Counted from the stretch's first letter, positions 1 through 5,296 are shown. The stretch: 5,771 nt of DNA from Bdellovibrionales bacterium (GCA_005791855.1 SXUH01000245.1:1-5771), one strand, 5' to 3'. A program made the numbers and translations. The notes: generated from the letters alone by a model not told the origin.

Positions 1-364
1 CGATCACCCGGTGGAGGGCGGGGTTGGTGCTCCGGCTCTCCACCAGGGCGGCCACGAGTTCCCGGCAGAGCTCCCGAAGTTCCGTATCGGGGCTCAGCTG
101 TGTGATCCGCATGACCACGATGGCCTTTTGCCGTTCCATGTAGCGTTCCACCAAGGCCGCGATCACGGCTTCCCGGCTAGGGAAGTACTGGTAGAGCGAT
201 CCGATGCTAACACCCGCCGTAAGGGCCACGGCATTAGTGGTTGCACCTTCAAGTCCTTGTTTTGACAAAATGTGAGCAGCCGCATCAAGAATGGCTTCTA
301 CGGTCTTCTGTGCTCGCTCCTGACGTGGCTGTTTTCGAGGGGTTACGTTCTTTTGGGACTTCAA
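1..364 (-). CDS. TetR/AcrR-family transcriptional regulator, C-terminus beyond window
   Basis: The first 121 residues of a TetR-family repressor are visible; family members are usually about 190-210 aa, so most of the ligand-binding domain lies outside the window. After a basic N-terminal tail, helix 1 reads TVEAILDAAAHILSKQG (residues 21-37). The helix-turn-helix covers about residues 42-66 and contains TAGVSIGSLYQYFPSREA, the TetR recognition-helix signature. The ligand-domain helices begin around residue 66. The start is TTG at 362-364. No ATG or GTG lies between it and the in-frame upstream stop, and an AGGGAG ribosome site sits 6 nt before it. TetR proteins usually bind DNA as dimers and release it when a small ligand binds. 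Divergence from the AlkB-like gene suggests it represses that gene and itself, perhaps sensing a fatty acid or hydrocarbon; that target is inference. The family call is very secure. Confidence 0.95.
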   Translation of the reverse strand, partial: MKSQKNVTPRKQPRQERAQKTVEAILDAAAHILSKQGLEGATTNAVALTAGVSIGSLYQYFPSREAVIAALVERYMERQKAIVVMRITQLSPDTELRELCRELVAALVESRSTNPALHRVI

Positions 365-422
365 AATGGGCTCCCTTGAAAGCGAGTATTTAATGTGAGC
401 AATTAATCATATTATATTCTAT
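365..422. promoter_or_regulatory. Divergent promoter/operator region between TetR gene and AlkB-like gene
   Basis: This 58-bp AT-rich spacer must hold both promoters. On the minus strand a perfect TATAAT (416-411) would give the TetR mRNA a leader of about 40 nt, although no good -35 is visible 16-18 nt upstream. On the plus strand the overlapping TATATT (413-418) is only 4 nt from the ATG at 423, so a transcript from it would be almost leaderless. A small inverted repeat, TTAAT-N7-ATTAA (390-406), is a candidate operator half-site pair. Its position would let a bound TetR dimer block both directions. All of this is by eye; the TATAAT is the best-supported element. Confidence 0.4.
371..376 (-). 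promoter_or_regulatory. Ribosome binding site fixing the TTG start of the TetR gene
   Basis: On the minus strand AGGGAG lies 6 nt upstream of TTG at 364-362. Since the reading frame upstream of the TTG contains no ATG, GTG or other TTG before a stop, this site decides the start. Confidence 0.7.
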
Positions 423-1460
423 ATGCAAAATGTAATGCCCTTTTTCATGCCCCTTTCTGTCCCGATACTGACCTTGGTTGGGATCTTCTACGGCGGCGTC
501 TGGGCCTGGAGCGGATTCCTTTTCTCGTTCATCATCCACCCCCTTCTGGATCTTGTGGTTGGGGAGGACACTAACCTCGAACCCGTCCCACCGAAGACTA
601 GTACCTTCAATAACCTCCTGGTCTGGACCTATCTTCCGCTCCAGACCTTCGTCCTGACTCTGTCCCTGGCCCTCTGTTCGGTGAGAGACTTCAGCACCGT
701 GGAGCTCGCCGGGATCATCCTCTCCCTCGGCGCGGTCACCGGAGGCCTCGGGATCACCATCGCCCACGAGCTCATCCACCGCCGCGAGCGCTGGGAGCGG
801 GGACTGGGCGTGGGTCTTCTCCTCATGGTGAACTACGCCCACTTTCGGGTGGAGCACGTCTTCGGCCACCACAAGCACGTGGCGACCTTCGCGGACCCCG
901 CGACGGCCAGACCGGGCGAGAACCTCTACCACTTCCTGGTCCGCTCGGTCATCCAGAGCTGGCTCAGTGCCTGGCGGATCGAGGCCAAGCGCCTCGCCCG
1001 CAGGACGGCGTCGGAAAGAATTCTAAAAAACCGCCTCGTCCAGTACGCGGTGGTGCAGGCCCTGCTGGCCGTCGGGGTCTACGCCCTCTTCGGCAGCCTC
1101 GCGCTCCTGGTCTACCTGGTCCAGGGAGTGGTGGCCTTCCTCATCCTGGAGACCATCAACTACGTTGAGCACTTCGGGCTGCAAAGGAAGGAGATCAGCC
1201 CCGGGGTCTACGAGCCGGTCACCGAACTCCACTCCTGGGACTCCCGGCACAAGATGACCAACTGGTTCCTCTTCAACCTCGGCCGGCACGCCCACCACCA
1301 CGCCCAGCCGACGGTGCCCTACGAGAAGCTACGTCCGGGTCGGACCGAGCACACCCTCCGTTACGGGTACTCCATCGAGCTCCTCCTGGCCCTCATCGGG
1401 AAGAACAGCACTCCGGTGAAGCGGAGTGAAGAGACGAAGAACGCTCCGAGCAGCTTCTAA
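423..1460 (+). CDS. AlkB/XylM-type membrane di-iron hydroxylase (alkane 1-monooxygenase family)
   Basis: This 345-aa integral membrane protein carries the histidine boxes of the AlkB/XylM branch of the fatty-acid desaturase/hydroxylase superfamily. They are HELIHRRE (H115, E116, H119), EHVFGHHKHVATFADPATAR (H145, H149, H150), NYVEHFGLQR (H250) and LGRHAHHHAQP (H289, H292, H293). PLLDLVVGED (residues 40-49) also matches the AlkB N-terminal signature. Hydrophobic stretches near 10-45, 66-86, 92-113 and 206-242 fit a multi-helix inner-membrane protein with cytoplasmic histidines. AlkB enzymes hydroxylate alkanes, fatty acids or related chains using O2 and rubredoxin-delivered electrons; no rubredoxin gene is visible here. 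It is shorter than typical AlkB (about 380-410 aa): the N-terminus is trimmed, and the usual Pro-Pro-Leu-Trp-like tail is absent. Box 3 has His where AlkB normally has Asp (RHSDHHA becomes RHAHHHA). ATG 423 has no Shine-Dalgarno, but a TGA at 396-398 excludes an upstream start. Substrate unknown. Confidence 0.88.
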   Translation: MQNVMPFFMPLSVPILTLVGIFYGGVWAWSGFLFSFIIHPLLDLVVGEDTNLEPVPPKTSTFNNLLVWTYLPLQTFVLTLSLALCSVRDFSTVELAGIILSLGAVTGGLGITIAHELIHRRERWERGLGVGLLLMVNYAHFRVEHVFGHHKHVATFADPATARPGENLYHFLVRSVIQSWLSAWRIEAKRLARRTASERILKNRLVQYAVVQALLAVGVYALFGSLALLVYLVQGVVAFLILETINYVEHFGLQRKEISPGVYEPVTELHSWDSRHKMTNWFLFNLGRHAHHHAQPTVPYEKLRPGRTEHTLRYGYSIELLLALIGKNSTPVKRSEETKNAPSSF

Positions 1461-1486
1461 AAAAAATGCCACCCCGAAGGGTGGCA
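1459..1486 (-). terminator. Rho-independent terminator of the lipoprotein operon, UUCG tetraloop
   Basis: Read on the minus strand, an 8-bp perfect stem TGCCACCC/GGGTGGCA (1486-1479 and 1474-1467) encloses the loop TTCG, an RNA UUCG tetraloop closed by C-G. It is followed at once by eight T residues (1466-1459). It lies 28 nt past the lipoprotein stop codon. The T-tract overlaps the TAA stop codon (1458-1460) of the convergent AlkB-like gene. In the plus direction the same hairpin is followed only by CCGTGGTTTT, so termination of the AlkB-like transcript here would be weaker. Confidence 0.9.
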
Positions 1487-1514
1487 CCGTGGTTTTCGAA
1501 ATTTTACTTCTGGC

Positions 1515-2477
1515 CTAGATCAGGCCCGGCTGTTCCGGGCTCTGTGGGTCTTCGCCGCCGCCGTCATCGGAGTCCGCACCGTCGCGGTCAGCTTCGTTGT
1601 TATTGGTGGCCGGCGCTGGCGTCGGAGCTTCTCGTCCGGTTCCGAGGTCGATCTCGTCGGCGGGAGCCGGAGCGTCCGTCCACTCTTCAGCAGAGCCGAC
1701 TTCGCCCGGGATCTCCGTGGCGTCCGGGTTGCCCGGAGCTTCGTCGGATTTCTGGATCACACCGCAGACCACGGGGAGGGTCTGGAAGTTTCTGTAGCGG
1801 CCCGCGGTCCCAACCGTCTCCGGGAGGATGGTCGCGGCGTCTACGCCCTGGACCACTACCACTTTCCCAATCAGAGACAGGCCCTCGGTCGGAGCGAGCT
1901 TGCTGATGTTGTCCTCGGGAGTGGGGTCCGCGGCCTTGAGGTCGGCGAAGAACGAGTTGAAGTTGACGATCCGCTCGTAGAAGTAGCTTCCGGAGAGGTC
2001 GCTCATCGGGTAGAAGTTCCTTCCTCCGCGCTGGGTGGTCGGCTCGTGGTCCAGAGGGACGAGCACGTTCCCCCAGACCTTGTTCCCTTCGTTGATGTCG
2101 ATGTAGCCGTCGCCATTGGTGTCATCCGCGGCGGTCGGGCAGCGGGAGCCGAGGTAGATGTTCTGCGGGTGCCAGGTCTGCGGCTTCCCGGCGAAGAGGC
2201 GCAGGTAGAAGTAGAGCTTCTCTTCCTTCCGGAGGATGGTGAGGGATCCCGGGACGGTCCCGTTGACCTGCGGGTTCAGTGTGGAGAAGACGGCCTTGTA
2301 CGACCCCTGGATGTTGGATCCATCGGTCACGGCTTCTTCATTGACTCTCGTGCCAGGGGTGCCCGGGGCGCCGCCGCGGTTGCGAGCCCCACTGCTCGAG
2401 CCGCCGCCGCCGCCGCAGGCTGCGACGAGGGAAGCGAGGGTAACGATCGAAACGGTCTGGGAGATATATTTTTTCAT
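1515..2477 (-). CDS. Secreted lipoprotein with EF-hand-like calcium loop and acidic tail, function unknown
   Basis: This 320-aa protein begins with a lipoprotein signal peptide: MKKYISQTVSIVTLASLVAAC, lipobox LVAAC, lipidated Cys21. Gly at +2 rather than Asp favours the outer membrane. A Gly/Ser/Pro-rich linker follows (22-43). The folded core spans about 55-242 and contains DTNGDGYIDINE (119-130), an exact EF-hand-type loop with D119, N121, D123, Y125, D127 and E130 at positions 1, 3, 5, 7, 9 and 12. C113 and C238 are the only other cysteines and could form a disulfide. Residues 243-320 are Pro/Asp/Glu-rich and probably disordered. The ATG is preceded by AAGGA with an 8-nt spacer. It starts 17 nt after the glutaminase-like gene, so the two are co-transcribed. 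I do not recognise a named family with certainty; the core recalls lipoproteins of predatory Bdellovibrio-like bacteria, which is a guess. A role in calcium-dependent surface binding is inference. Confidence 0.85.
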   Translation of the reverse strand: MKKYISQTVSIVTLASLVAACGGGGGSSSGARNRGGAPGTPGTRVNEEAVTDGSNIQGSYKAVFSTLNPQVNGTVPGSLTILRKEEKLYFYLRLFAGKPQTWHPQNIYLGSRCPTAADDTNGDGYIDINEGNKVWGNVLVPLDHEPTTQRGGRNFYPMSDLSGSYFYERIVNFNSFFADLKAADPTPEDNISKLAPTEGLSLIGKVVVVQGVDAATILPETVGTAGRYRNFQTLPVVCGVIQKSDEAPGNPDATEIPGEVGSAEEWTDAPAPADEIDLGTGREAPTPAPATNNNEADRDGADSDDGGGEDPQSPEQPGLI

Positions 2478-2494
2478 GTTATTCGTCCTTCCTT

Positions 2495-3361
2495 TTAATG
2501 TTGTTCATCAAAGGCTTCGAGGTACGCAGCTCTGACTTCGGCAATATTAAACTTATCCTTGGAGTAGCCCCAGGCCTCGTTCATCTCGAGGTCGGCCGGT
2601 TGGTAGGTGTACATGTTGGTCCGGTAGAAGTAGCACTCGCCGGTGTACGGGTAGTTGGCGTACTCGGAGTACTTGGTGATGTACGGACACTTGTAGTGCT
2701 TGTAGTCTCCCTTCATGAAGATGCTGCTCCACTCGGCGTGGGTCCGCGGAGCGCTCGAGTACTTGCGGTCCATCACCCGCTCGACCACCTTCCCGTTCTC
2801 GTCCAGGACGTGGACGGCCGGGGCGATGTGGAACCACCATTCGAAGTCGAAGCGGCGGATGTAGTTACGAGTGAAGAAGATGAGAATCTTGTTGGACTTC
2901 ACACTGCGCTTCTTCCACCATTCGTAGGACCAGATCATGGCACGGTTGAAGCACTGGGAGTCCTTGGAGTAGTACCGGGCTTCACGGAAAAGCTCTTTTG
3001 CTACGTCCATATTGGGGAGGGTGGTCGGAACGTACTTGAACTCGCGCAGCTTCTGATCTGTGTTTCTCTCGGACCGTTTGATCTCCGGCTCGACGGCTTC
3101 GGTGACTCGGGCGTCGACGATGGTCCGGTTATCATCCAGAGTGACTTCTAGCCACTGCTTCTTTTCCTTAGCTTCGGCGAACTGATCCACCAGGGCTTTT
3201 TCCAGTGTTGGAAATCTGACGACCTGACCGTTGGTGAGAAACACGAGTGTGTCATCTTCCGGTTTGCTCCCGTGGTCAATGTCATGGACTCGAGATGTCA
3301 GTGTAGTTGTTGCTAAAGCACTAAAGCTTAGACTCAAAAAAAGAAGTCCGATCACGTGCAT
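2495..3361 (-). CDS. Secreted protein-glutaminase-like cysteine enzyme (predicted deamidase, Cys-His-Asp)
   Basis: The 288-aa product starts at the ATG at 3361 (GGAGG 4 nt upstream), not at the upstream in-frame ATG at 3391, which would bury the signal peptide. A signal peptide with probable cleavage after ALA (residues 15-17) predicts export. Residues 38-100 look like a small strand-rich N-terminal region. The C-terminal part has the order expected of the protein-glutaminase/papain-like fold: SQCFNRAMIW (nucleophile candidate C137), FEWWFHIAPAVHV (H178) and RVMDRKY (D198). Protein glutaminases convert protein Gln to Glu, releasing ammonia; related folds include transglutaminases and bacterial effector deamidases. 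C225 and C243 may form a disulfide, as expected outside the cytoplasm. It is the first gene of an operon with the downstream lipoprotein (17-nt gap). The Cys-His-Asp reading is by motif recall, not a database match; a cysteine protease or amidase with the same fold is the main alternative. The substrate is unknown. Confidence 0.75.
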   Translation of the reverse strand: MHVIGLLFLSLSFSALATTTLTSRVHDIDHGSKPEDDTLVFLTNGQVVRFPTLEKALVDQFAEAKEKKQWLEVTLDDNRTIVDARVTEAVEPEIKRSERNTDQKLREFKYVPTTLPNMDVAKELFREARYYSKDSQCFNRAMIWSYEWWKKRSVKSNKILIFFTRNYIRRFDFEWWFHIAPAVHVLDENGKVVERVMDRKYSSAPRTHAEWSSIFMKGDYKHYKCPYITKYSEYANYPYTGECYFYRTNMYTYQPADLEMNEAWGYSKDKFNIAEVRAAYLEAFDEQH

Positions 3362-3365
3362 AGTC

Positions 3366-3370
3366 CCTCC
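3366..3370 (-). promoter_or_regulatory. Ribosome binding site fixing the start at 3361
   Basis: On the minus strand GGAGG lies 4 nt before the ATG at 3361-3359. This selects that ATG over the in-frame ATG at 3391 and puts the signal peptide at the true N-terminus. Confidence 0.8.
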
Positions 3371-3402
3371 ATTCAAATTACGTTCAAACACAAAGCACAG
3401 CT

Positions 3403-3432
3403 ATAATGAATAAAACACCCTTTTGTTGTCTA
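3403..3432 (-). promoter_or_regulatory. Possible sigma70-type promoter of the glutaminase-lipoprotein operon
   Basis: On the minus strand TAGACA (3432-3427) and CATTAT (3408-3403) are separated by 18 nt, about 41 nt upstream of the start codon. Both hexamers match the consensus imperfectly. The -35-like hexamer lies 10 nt downstream of the 12-bp repeated element at 3443-3454. Weak by-eye call. Confidence 0.3.
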
Positions 3433-3442
3433 CTAAAGCTCT

Positions 3443-3454
3443 GTCTTTAGATTT
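3443..3454 (-). repeat. 12-bp repeated element, left copy
   Basis: Read on the minus strand this is AAATCTAAAGAC, identical to the plus-strand sequence at 3663-3674. It points toward the glutaminase-like gene, whose start codon is 81 nt further on. Confidence 0.6.
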
Positions 3455-3662
3455 AGCGAGTAGCGCGAAAAGGCTGAATGAATCACTTGCGATTTTGTGC
3501 AAAAATTTTGGCTAATCTAGTAAATGTTTTCTAAGTTTGCGAGATATTTGTAATTGATTCTAATTCTGAAATTAACGCAGAGAAATCAATGCTGGGTGCA
3601 ATTCCTCGTCTCAGGAAATTTGCGTTTACGAAATATTTAGATTGTTTAAAGTCAGAAATTCC

Positions 3663-3674
3663 AAATCTAAAGAC
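3663..3674 (+). repeat. 12-bp repeated element, right copy
   Basis: AAATCTAAAGAC on the plus strand is an exact inverted copy of 3443-3454. It points toward the gene starting at 3797, 122 nt downstream. Relative to each divergent gene the element therefore has the same orientation, as expected for a shared regulator site. Confidence 0.6.
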
Positions 3675-3785
3675 CTGAGCAGAGCAGCGATAGCTTGAAA
3701 AGTGGTAAGAATAAAGTTTTTTAATTTTTGCGCACCATACTTTTCCCATTCACTCTTACAAAGCTACGATGCTGCCAACAATTTT

Positions 3786-3790
3786 GGAGG
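3786..3790 (+). promoter_or_regulatory. Ribosome binding site fixing the start at 3797
   Basis: GGAGG lies 6 nt before the ATG at 3797. It excludes the in-frame upstream ATG at 3728, which would add 23 residues in front of a clear signal peptide. The surrounding TGGAGGGACT (3785-3794) also occurs in front of the divergent gene (3371-3362, minus strand). Confidence 0.85.
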
Positions 3791-3796
3791 GACTTC

Positions 3797-4303
3797 ATGA
3801 AATTAATTTTTGCTGCCTTAACTTTCCTTATAACTTTGAGCGCAATGGCGACAGAGTTCAAACTGGCCGTCATCACATCTGAATTCGACAGAGACTCAAC
3901 AGACTTCTTCATCGATACAAACGACGCGCAGGAGATCACCTCTCTTCGCTACATCATCACCACCCCGACAGGTCAGATCAAAGAAGACACCTCGATCCCG
4001 GCGCAGACCGTCCTCACTGACGGAGCGGTCATGGCCGTGAGAAACGGTAGGGAAGTGATCCGCCTCAAGGTTGACACAGCGACCTTCAACGTCAAGACCG
4101 GCGGCCCGGTCAGACTCACCTACCTCTCAAGCGGAGTCTCCAACAGCTGGAAGTACGTTCCGTTCAAGCTGGTAAAGGAAGGCGAAGGCTTCAAGCTCAC
4201 GGATGAAGAAGGTTCACCGGTGAACAAGCTCTTCGTGAAAGTTAACCGACACCCGATCTTCGGCGTGATCGGCATCAAGGCCATCAACTACTACTTCGAA
4301 TAA
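3797..4303 (+). CDS. Small exported protein of unknown function
   Basis: The 168-aa product begins with a classical signal peptide (MKLIFAALTFLITLSAMA, probable cleavage after residue 18, AMA/TEF), leaving a mature protein of about 150 residues. There are no cysteines, so it is not a lipoprotein and has no disulfides. The mature part alternates hydrophobic and polar residues throughout, as in a beta-rich periplasmic or secreted domain. A short conserved-looking end, HPIFGVIGIKAINYYFE, closes the protein. I recognise no family or catalytic motif. The gene is monocistronic: its own promoter region lies upstream and a strong terminator starts 14 nt after its stop codon. It diverges from the glutaminase-lipoprotein operon and shares a 12-bp upstream element with it, hinting at co-regulation. 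That the gene is real is well supported by ribosome site, signal peptide, codon bias and terminator. Confidence 0.88.
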   Translation: MKLIFAALTFLITLSAMATEFKLAVITSEFDRDSTDFFIDTNDAQEITSLRYIITTPTGQIKEDTSIPAQTVLTDGAVMAVRNGREVIRLKVDTATFNVKTGGPVRLTYLSSGVSNSWKYVPFKLVKEGEGFKLTDEEGSPVNKLFVKVNRHPIFGVIGIKAINYYFE

Positions 4304-4317
4304 GAGTTTTTCCCTGA

Positions 4318-4352
4318 GGGCACCGGCGAAATCTGGTGCCCTTTTTTTTTTT
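4318..4352 (+). terminator. Rho-independent terminator of the 168-aa protein gene
   Basis: GGGCACC (4318-4324) pairs with GGTGCCC (4335-4341). One more G-T and one G-C pair can extend the stem to 9 bp around a 6-nt loop. Eleven T residues follow (4342-4352). The T-tract ends directly against the stop codon (4355-4353) of the convergent reductase gene. On the minus strand no T-tract follows the hairpin, so it should not terminate that gene efficiently. Confidence 0.93.
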
Positions 4353-5171
4353 CTAGTGGTGCTGGGCCGACCCCGGTTCCGAAAGCTTCCGGTGGAACTG
4401 CGCCTTCGTACTCTCCGGGAGGATCTTGCTCGCCCACCCCTGGAGCTTGGTCATCACGCTGGCCGAGACGACCTTTTCTCTCCCGGCCATGAGGGCCTCG
4501 AACCCTTCTCTTGCGACGTCCACCGGATCGTTCTCGAACTTGGTCTTGGACCCGACCCGGGTGTCGTCCATCCCGGCCCGGTGGAAGAAGTTGGTGTTGG
4601 TCGCCCCGGGCATGAGGGTCGTGACCGTGATCCCGGAATCGCGGACCTCGTTCCGGATCGCCTCCGCGAAGGACAGGAGGAAGGCCTTGGTGGCCCCGTA
4701 GACCGCCTCAAACGGCGCCGGCATCACGGCGGCGATGGAGGAGGTGATGAGGACCCGGCCCTGGCCCCGTTCCACCATGAAGCCGAGGACCCGTTTCAGA
4801 AGGTGCACCGAGGAGATGACGTTGAGGTTGATCATGTTGATCTCTTCCTTGAGGTCGGTCTCAAGGAACGGTCCGCCCACGCCCACGCCGGCGTTCACGG
4901 CGATGGCCTCGACCGGCCGGCCGAGCTTCTGGATCCGCTTGATGAGTTTCTCAACGCCTTTGCCGGAGGCGAGGTTCGCCTGGACGCTGTAGACGTTAAC
5001 TTCGAACTCTGAAAGTGCTTCCTGGGCTTCCAAGATGGAATCACTCTGCGCTGCGATGATCAGGTCGAAGCCATTGACCGCAAATTGTTTAGCGAGCTCG
5101 TAGCCTATTCCCGATGAGGCACCTGTGACCACGACCAGCGGGCGTTCCCAAGTATTTTCCATAATTTCCAT
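4353..5171 (-). CDS. Classical short-chain dehydrogenase/reductase (SDR family)
   Basis: A 272-aa Rossmann-fold NAD(P)-dependent oxidoreductase with all classical SDR landmarks: TGASSGIG (16-23, cofactor binding), NAG (93-95), and the catalytic set N117, S145, Y158, K162 (YGATK), followed by PGA (188-190). Length is typical. The end of strand beta-2 reads IIAAQSDS, with neither the acidic residue usual for NAD nor the arginine common in NADP enzymes, so cofactor choice is unclear. The C-terminus (KILPESTKAQFHRKLSEPGS) resembles a common bacterial SDR subgroup of unassigned substrate. The start at 5171 is set by GGAGG 5 nt upstream; the frame stays open to an ATG at 5267, but that start lacks a ribosome site and adds 32 residues before the Rossmann strand. 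The enzyme is cytosolic. Reduction of an aldehyde, ketone or fatty-acyl-type substrate is typical of the family; the specific one cannot be told. Confidence 0.95.
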   Translation of the reverse strand: MEIMENTWERPLVVVTGASSGIGYELAKQFAVNGFDLIIAAQSDSILEAQEALSEFEVNVYSVQANLASGKGVEKLIKRIQKLGRPVEAIAVNAGVGVGGPFLETDLKEEINMINLNVISSVHLLKRVLGFMVERGQGRVLITSSIAAVMPAPFEAVYGATKAFLLSFAEAIRNEVRDSGITVTTLMPGATNTNFFHRAGMDDTRVGSKTKFENDPVDVAREGFEALMAGREKVVSASVMTKLQGWASKILPESTKAQFHRKLSEPGSAQHH

Positions 5172-5176
5172 TGTTT

Positions 5177-5181
5177 CCTCC
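5177..5181 (-). promoter_or_regulatory. Ribosome binding site fixing the start at 5171
   Basis: GGAGG on the minus strand lies 5 nt before the ATG at 5171-5169. It favours this start over the upstream ATG at 5267 and the next in-frame ATG at 5162. Confidence 0.8.
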
Positions 5182-5266
5182 CATGTTCGAAACACTTTTC
5201 TGCACTCCTGGTGCCAGAACTTCACTCCTTCGTCGCTGATGAAATGACAGATTCTAAGCGTGGTCA

Positions 5267-5278
5267 TTCCAGCTGGAA
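5267..5278. promoter_or_regulatory. Perfect 12-bp palindrome, candidate operator
   Basis: TTCCAGCTGGAA is a perfect inverted repeat with no spacer. It lies in the 125-bp divergent spacer between the reductase and the deacetylase, 18 nt before the deacetylase ATG. A -10-like ATAAAT follows at 5283-5288, so a bound dimer could block that promoter. No regulator gene is adjacent. Confidence 0.4.
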
Positions 5279-5296
5279 GTGGATAAATTTTCTGCC

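Larger units (their letters stand above)
3362..3796. other. 435-bp AT-rich divergent intergenic region
   Basis: This is the longest gene-free stretch, lying between two divergent genes whose products are both exported. It is visibly richer in A and T than the genes around it. It holds the 12-bp inverted element (3443-3454 and 3663-3674), a 6-bp hairpin CTAAAG-N6-CTTTAG (3433-3450) overlapping its left copy, and a possible minus-strand promoter. For the plus-strand gene only a TTGAAA (3695-3700) stands out, followed 18 nt on by TTTTAA (3719-3724), a poor pair. A 72-codon minus-strand reading frame (3531-3749) exists, but nothing supports it as a gene. No tRNA, terminator or insertion-sequence remnant was seen. 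Confidence 0.7.

Noticed and set aside
11..265. 84-codon plus-strand reading frame at the left edge
   Set aside because: It lies antisense to the TetR gene, whose protein signature is unmistakable.
390..932. 180-codon minus-strand reading frame
   Set aside because: Antisense shadow of the AlkB-like gene; very charged sequence with no domain, produced by GC-rich codon bias.
1466..1906. 146-codon plus-strand reading frame with Arg/Ser/Pro-rich product
   Set aside because: Shadow of the lipoprotein gene; starts inside its terminator and has low-complexity composition.
2498..3151. 217-codon plus-strand reading frame
   Set aside because: Antisense shadow of the glutaminase-like gene, with repetitive Val/Gly/Asp-rich translation and no ribosome site.
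3433..3450. CTAAAG-N6-CTTTAG hairpin as a terminator
   Set aside because: The stem is only 6 bp and AT-rich, no T-tract follows on either strand, and both flanking genes begin rather than end here.
3443..3674. Inverted 12-bp repeats as ends of a mobile element
   Set aside because: The 208 bp between the arms contain no transposase remnant, no flanking target duplication is visible, and a shared regulatory site explains the orientation better.
3531..3749. 72-codon minus-strand reading frame in the AT-rich intergenic region
   Set aside because: Only a weak AAGAG precedes it, it has no recognisable domain or signal, and its codon use is unlike the GC-rich neighbouring genes. Probably chance.
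3728..3796. 23-residue N-terminal extension of the 168-aa protein
   Set aside because: It would bury the signal peptide, and a strong GGAGG precedes the ATG at 3797.
4356..5012. 218-codon plus-strand reading frame
   Set aside because: Antisense shadow of the short-chain dehydrogenase, which has all catalytic motifs.
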